A DNA stretch of 45,229 nt, taken from positions 1-45,229 of the forward strand of contig NZ_UTHA01000099.1 in assembly GCF_900582195.1 (NCBI RefSeq), in the 5' to 3' direction. Under the pieces are notes generated by a model. That model ran no database searches. It was not told the origin of the DNA and saw nothing but the letters and a program-made list of their open reading frames with translations. Positions 43,296-45,229 of this stretch are shown here, one piece after another. Position 1 is the stretch's first letter; the number at the start of each line of letters is the position of its first letter. The position numbers and the translations under genes are program-made. Source of the stretch: Pseudomonas viridiflava. Lineage in GTDB: Bacteria; Pseudomonadota; Gammaproteobacteria; Pseudomonadales; Pseudomonadaceae.

Positions 43296-44536
43296 GGCTG
43301 CTCGCCCTCCAGTTGTACGTCTTGCAGCAGTTCGGCGAAGTCCTTCAGCGTTTGTTCGTCGACCTCGCTGCCGTAGTTGTCGAGCCAGGCGCGGCTGAAC
43401 AATTCCTGCGGGGTAAGTTGATCGAGTTCGATCAGTGCGGGGCCATCGTCGACGCCGTCAGCACCACGGTTGCCGGCGTATTCGGCGGCGATGCGCACCA
43501 GGCGCACGGCTTTGCCTTGCAGTGCATTTTCGACTTGGTGGCGCAGATCCGGCTGCGGTTCGTCGAGGGTGACGCGCACTTCCAGCCACGGCTGGCGTTG
43601 GGTTTCGGCGAGCAGGTCGATGTTCGGCAGATCCGCCAGTTGCAACAGAATCTCCGCCAGCGGTGCCGGCCCGATGCGCTGCAGATTGACCGAGCGCGGG
43701 ATCAGTTTCGGCTCGACGCTGACCAGGGTTTCGCCATCGAGGGTGACGTCGAGAATCTGGTGTTGATAACCGATTTCCGAGAATGACAACGGAATCGGCG
43801 AGCCGCTGTAGCGAATGCGCTCTTCACCGTTGACCTTCTGCGGTTTGTGCAAATGGCCGAGGGCGACGTAGCTGATACTGGGCCCGAACAAACTGGCGGG
43901 CAGGGCCTCGGCGTTACCGATGATCAGGCTGCGCTCGGAATCCTCCGAAACGGAGCCGCCGGCCATGTGCGCATGGCTGATGGCGATCAGCGCCTGACCC
44001 GGTTGGCGCTTGGCGTTGGCCGCTTCGATCAGCCATTCGTGTACCTGACCGATGCCGCGCAGATAGTTGTCGCCCAAGTGCGCGCCAGTCACCTCCGCCG
44101 GGCGCAGGAACGGCAGCGCCAGGCACCACGCGGCGATCTCGCCGGTTTTATCCGGCAACGGTAGCAGCAGGCGTTCGGCATCCAGTTGCCCGTCATCCAG
44201 CCACAACACCCGACCCAGCGCATGGGTGCGCAAACGGCGCATCAACGGCGCGGGTAACTCGATCCGCGAGCCGGAATCGTGGTTGCCGGCAATCATCACG
44301 ATGGTCAGCAACGGCTGCTGTTCGTGGGCGCTGACGATGAAATCGTAGAGGCGTTCCTGGGCTTTGACCGGTGGGTTGACCGTGTCGAAGATGTCCCCGG
44401 CAATCAGCAGCACATCCGGCTGCGCCAGTTGCAGTTGGCGCAGCAGCCATTCGAGGAAGCACGCATGCTCGAAATCGCGCTCCTGGCCGTGCAGGTTTTG
44501 CCCAAGGTGCCAGTCGGAGGTGTGGAACAGACGCAA
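43292..44536 (-). CDS. sbcD: Exonuclease subunit SbcD (Mre11-like nuclease)
   Basis: A 414-aa calcineurin-like phosphoesterase. Metal-site motifs are FHTSDWHLG (D8, H10), IAGDIFD, IAGNHDSGSR, ISHAHMAGG and ALGHLHKPQ. The C-terminal region after about 280 is the SbcD-specific capping and SbcC-binding part. It is the first gene of the operon and overlaps sbcC by four bases. It supplies the Mn-dependent nuclease activity of the SbcCD complex. Confidence 0.96.
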   Translation of the reverse strand: MRLFHTSDWHLGQNLHGQERDFEHACFLEWLLRQLQLAQPDVLLIAGDIFDTVNPPVKAQERLYDFIVSAHEQQPLLTIVMIAGNHDSGSRIELPAPLMRRLRTHALGRVLWLDDGQLDAERLLLPLPDKTGEIAAWCLALPFLRPAEVTGAHLGDNYLRGIGQVHEWLIEAANAKRQPGQALIAISHAHMAGGSVSEDSERSLIIGNAEALPASLFGPSISYVALGHLHKPQKVNGEERIRYSGSPIPLSFSEIGYQHQILDVTLDGETLVSVEPKLIPRSVNLQRIGPAPLAEILLQLADLPNIDLLAETQRQPWLEVRVTLDEPQPDLRHQVENALQGKAVRLVRIAAEYAGNRGADGVDDGPALIELDQLTPQELFSRAWLDNYGSEVDEQTLKDFAELLQDVQLEGEQP

Positions 44537-44715
44537 GATGAACTCCGGTGCATTTAAAGAGGTGATGGCCGCGAGGAAATGCTGGGCGGCGAAAGAGGGG
44601 AGAGTTTACAGATTATTGCGACGGGAGGGCTTGTTGTGCGGGACAGCGACTCTTACCCAGCACGCGGTTTTATTCATACCGCTCATCGGGAGCGACGCCT
44701 CAAGTGATTCAAAAA

Positions 44716-44777
44716 TTGACGCCAAAATAGTGGCCATCTAATATCGCGCCGCAAATATGATATTAGTGCGCCACTAT
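44716..44777 (+). promoter_or_regulatory. Sigma-70 promoter overlapping a large dyad, upstream of the TPS exoprotein
   Basis: TTGACG (44716-44721) and TAATAT (44739-44744) are exactly 17 bases apart. Overlapping the -10 is a symmetric dyad: ATAGTGG (44727-44733) pairs with CCACTAT (44771-44777), and TAATATC (44739-44745) pairs with GATATTA (44759-44765), with 5-base gaps on both sides. It should act as an operator or a 5' RNA hairpin. Confidence 0.65.
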
Positions 44778-44886
44778 CCGGTGAAAGGGCCGTTTTGCGA
44801 TCTGCAGCAAGGTTCGTGACTGTCAGGAAGTACCGCGCACTCACCGTCATCCGACTTTTACTGCTCGTTGTAAAGAGATCTTCAAC

Positions 44887-45229
44887 ATGGACGTTCGCCA
44901 GTATGCGTTTCTCGCTCGTCAGCCTGCTGCTGCCGTAAAAAACCGCGAGTCTTTCCTTGGCATGCCCAAGCGCGGCCTGGCGTTTCTGCTGGCGAACGTC
45001 ATGTTCTGGCAACCAATGTGGGCGCAGGCCGACGGCATTGTGGTGGCCAACCCGAATACCTCGCTGGATCGCGCCGGCAATGGCGTGCCGATCATCAACA
45101 TCGCCACGCCCAATGCCAGCGGGCTGTCGCATAACCAGTTTCATGACTACAACGTCGGTGCGCAGGGGCTGATCCTCAACAACGGTTCGACGCAGAATAA
45201 TCTGACCCAGCTGGGCGGGCACATCATCG
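44887..45229 (+). CDS. Two-partner secretion exoprotein, N-terminus (FhaB/CdiA-type), partial
   Basis: The first 114 codons of a large exoprotein run off the window end. After an extended N-terminal region with a hydrophobic segment (GLAFLLANVMFWQPMWAQA), the TPS haemagglutination-activity domain begins: GIVVANPNTSLDRAGNGVPIINIATPNASGLSHNQF, then NVGAQGLILNN. This domain directs export through a TpsB outer-membrane pore. The AAGAGAT ribosome binding site is weak. The frame is the one beginning at 44887; a long open frame on the opposite strand is a shadow. Whether it is an adhesin, a haemolysin or a contact-dependent toxin depends on sequence beyond the window. Confidence 0.9.
   Translation, partial: MDVRQYAFLARQPAAAVKNRESFLGMPKRGLAFLLANVMFWQPMWAQADGIVVANPNTSLDRAGNGVPIINIATPNASGLSHNQFHDYNVGAQGLILNNGSTQNNLTQLGGHII

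Noticed and set aside
40407..43376. 989-aa open frame on the plus strand opposite sbcC
   Set aside because: The Leu/Gln/Arg-rich translation is the complement of SbcC coiled-coil codons; no ribosome binding site or family signal.
44683..45222. 179-aa minus-strand frame at the window end
   Set aside because: The plus strand encodes a recognisable TPS-domain exoprotein start over the same bases, so this is its shadow.

Overview
The window looks like a chromosomal segment of a fluorescent-group Pseudomonas. The evidence is GC-rich coding sequence, many copies of the Pseudomonas REP motif (GTGGGAGCGAGC...), a RibB with a degenerate GTP cyclohydrolase II half, a ParD-like/methionine aminopeptidase gene pair, and a non-phosphorylative sugar-acid cluster. 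The assignment rests on recognition, not on a database search.

Layout. Positions 1-2.2 kb are AT-richer, with one unrecognised 404-aa gene and about 1 kb without genes; this may be the edge of an acquired island. Positions 2.3-7.5 kb hold sulfur amino acid genes: a reverse transsulfuration pair (cystathionine beta-synthase and a gamma-lyase-type enzyme, minus strand) facing away from metE (plus), with a perfect 26-bp dyad between them. Positions 7.7-11.3 kb hold a GNAT acetyltransferase and a minus-strand three-gene ABC importer behind a clear cobalamin riboswitch, so most likely vitamin B12 or corrinoid uptake. Positions 11.4-13.7 kb hold a short Ppx/GppA phosphatase behind a PhoB-box-like promoter, a second PhoB box pointing the other way toward a short terminated transcript, and an operon of a ParD-like protein and a methionine aminopeptidase.

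Positions 13.9-25.2 kb look like one regulon. It comprises a PotABCD-type importer, RibB, a divergent DUF1330 protein, and a minus-strand operon (PF06684 protein, alpha/beta hydrolase, aldehyde dehydrogenase, flavin reductase, carboxymuconolactone decarboxylase-like protein, FCD-type GntR regulator, Nudix hydrolase). Three copies of a TGGTATACCATAATA-type palindrome lie at the three promoters. The gene set suggests uptake and flavin-dependent oxidative breakdown of an unknown, perhaps nitrogen-containing, compound, but no oxygenase is present in the window.

Positions 25.6-29.1 kb encode a secreted YCF48-type beta-propeller and an RND/MMPL exporter in one overlapping operon. Positions 29.4-36.3 kb form a sugar-acid catabolic cluster: GntR regulator, IlvD/Edd-type dehydratase, divergent MFS importer, GguC/FAH-family enzyme, and an alpha-ketoglutaric-semialdehyde-type dehydrogenase. 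This matches conversion of a pentonate (or related aldonate) to 2-oxoglutarate. A small acidic protein and a secreted lactonase follow, then three small exported or membrane proteins of unknown function. Positions 39.1-44.5 kb carry a tightly overlapping sbcD-sbcC-glutathione S-transferase operon. The window ends inside the start of a two-partner-secretion exoprotein (FhaB/CdiA-type) whose promoter overlaps a large dyad.

Intergenic spaces are rich in repeats: REP pairs, a second hairpin family (one copy with another repeat nested in it), and three copies of a roughly 155-220-bp MITE-like element. No rRNA, tRNA, CRISPR array or complete insertion sequence was seen.
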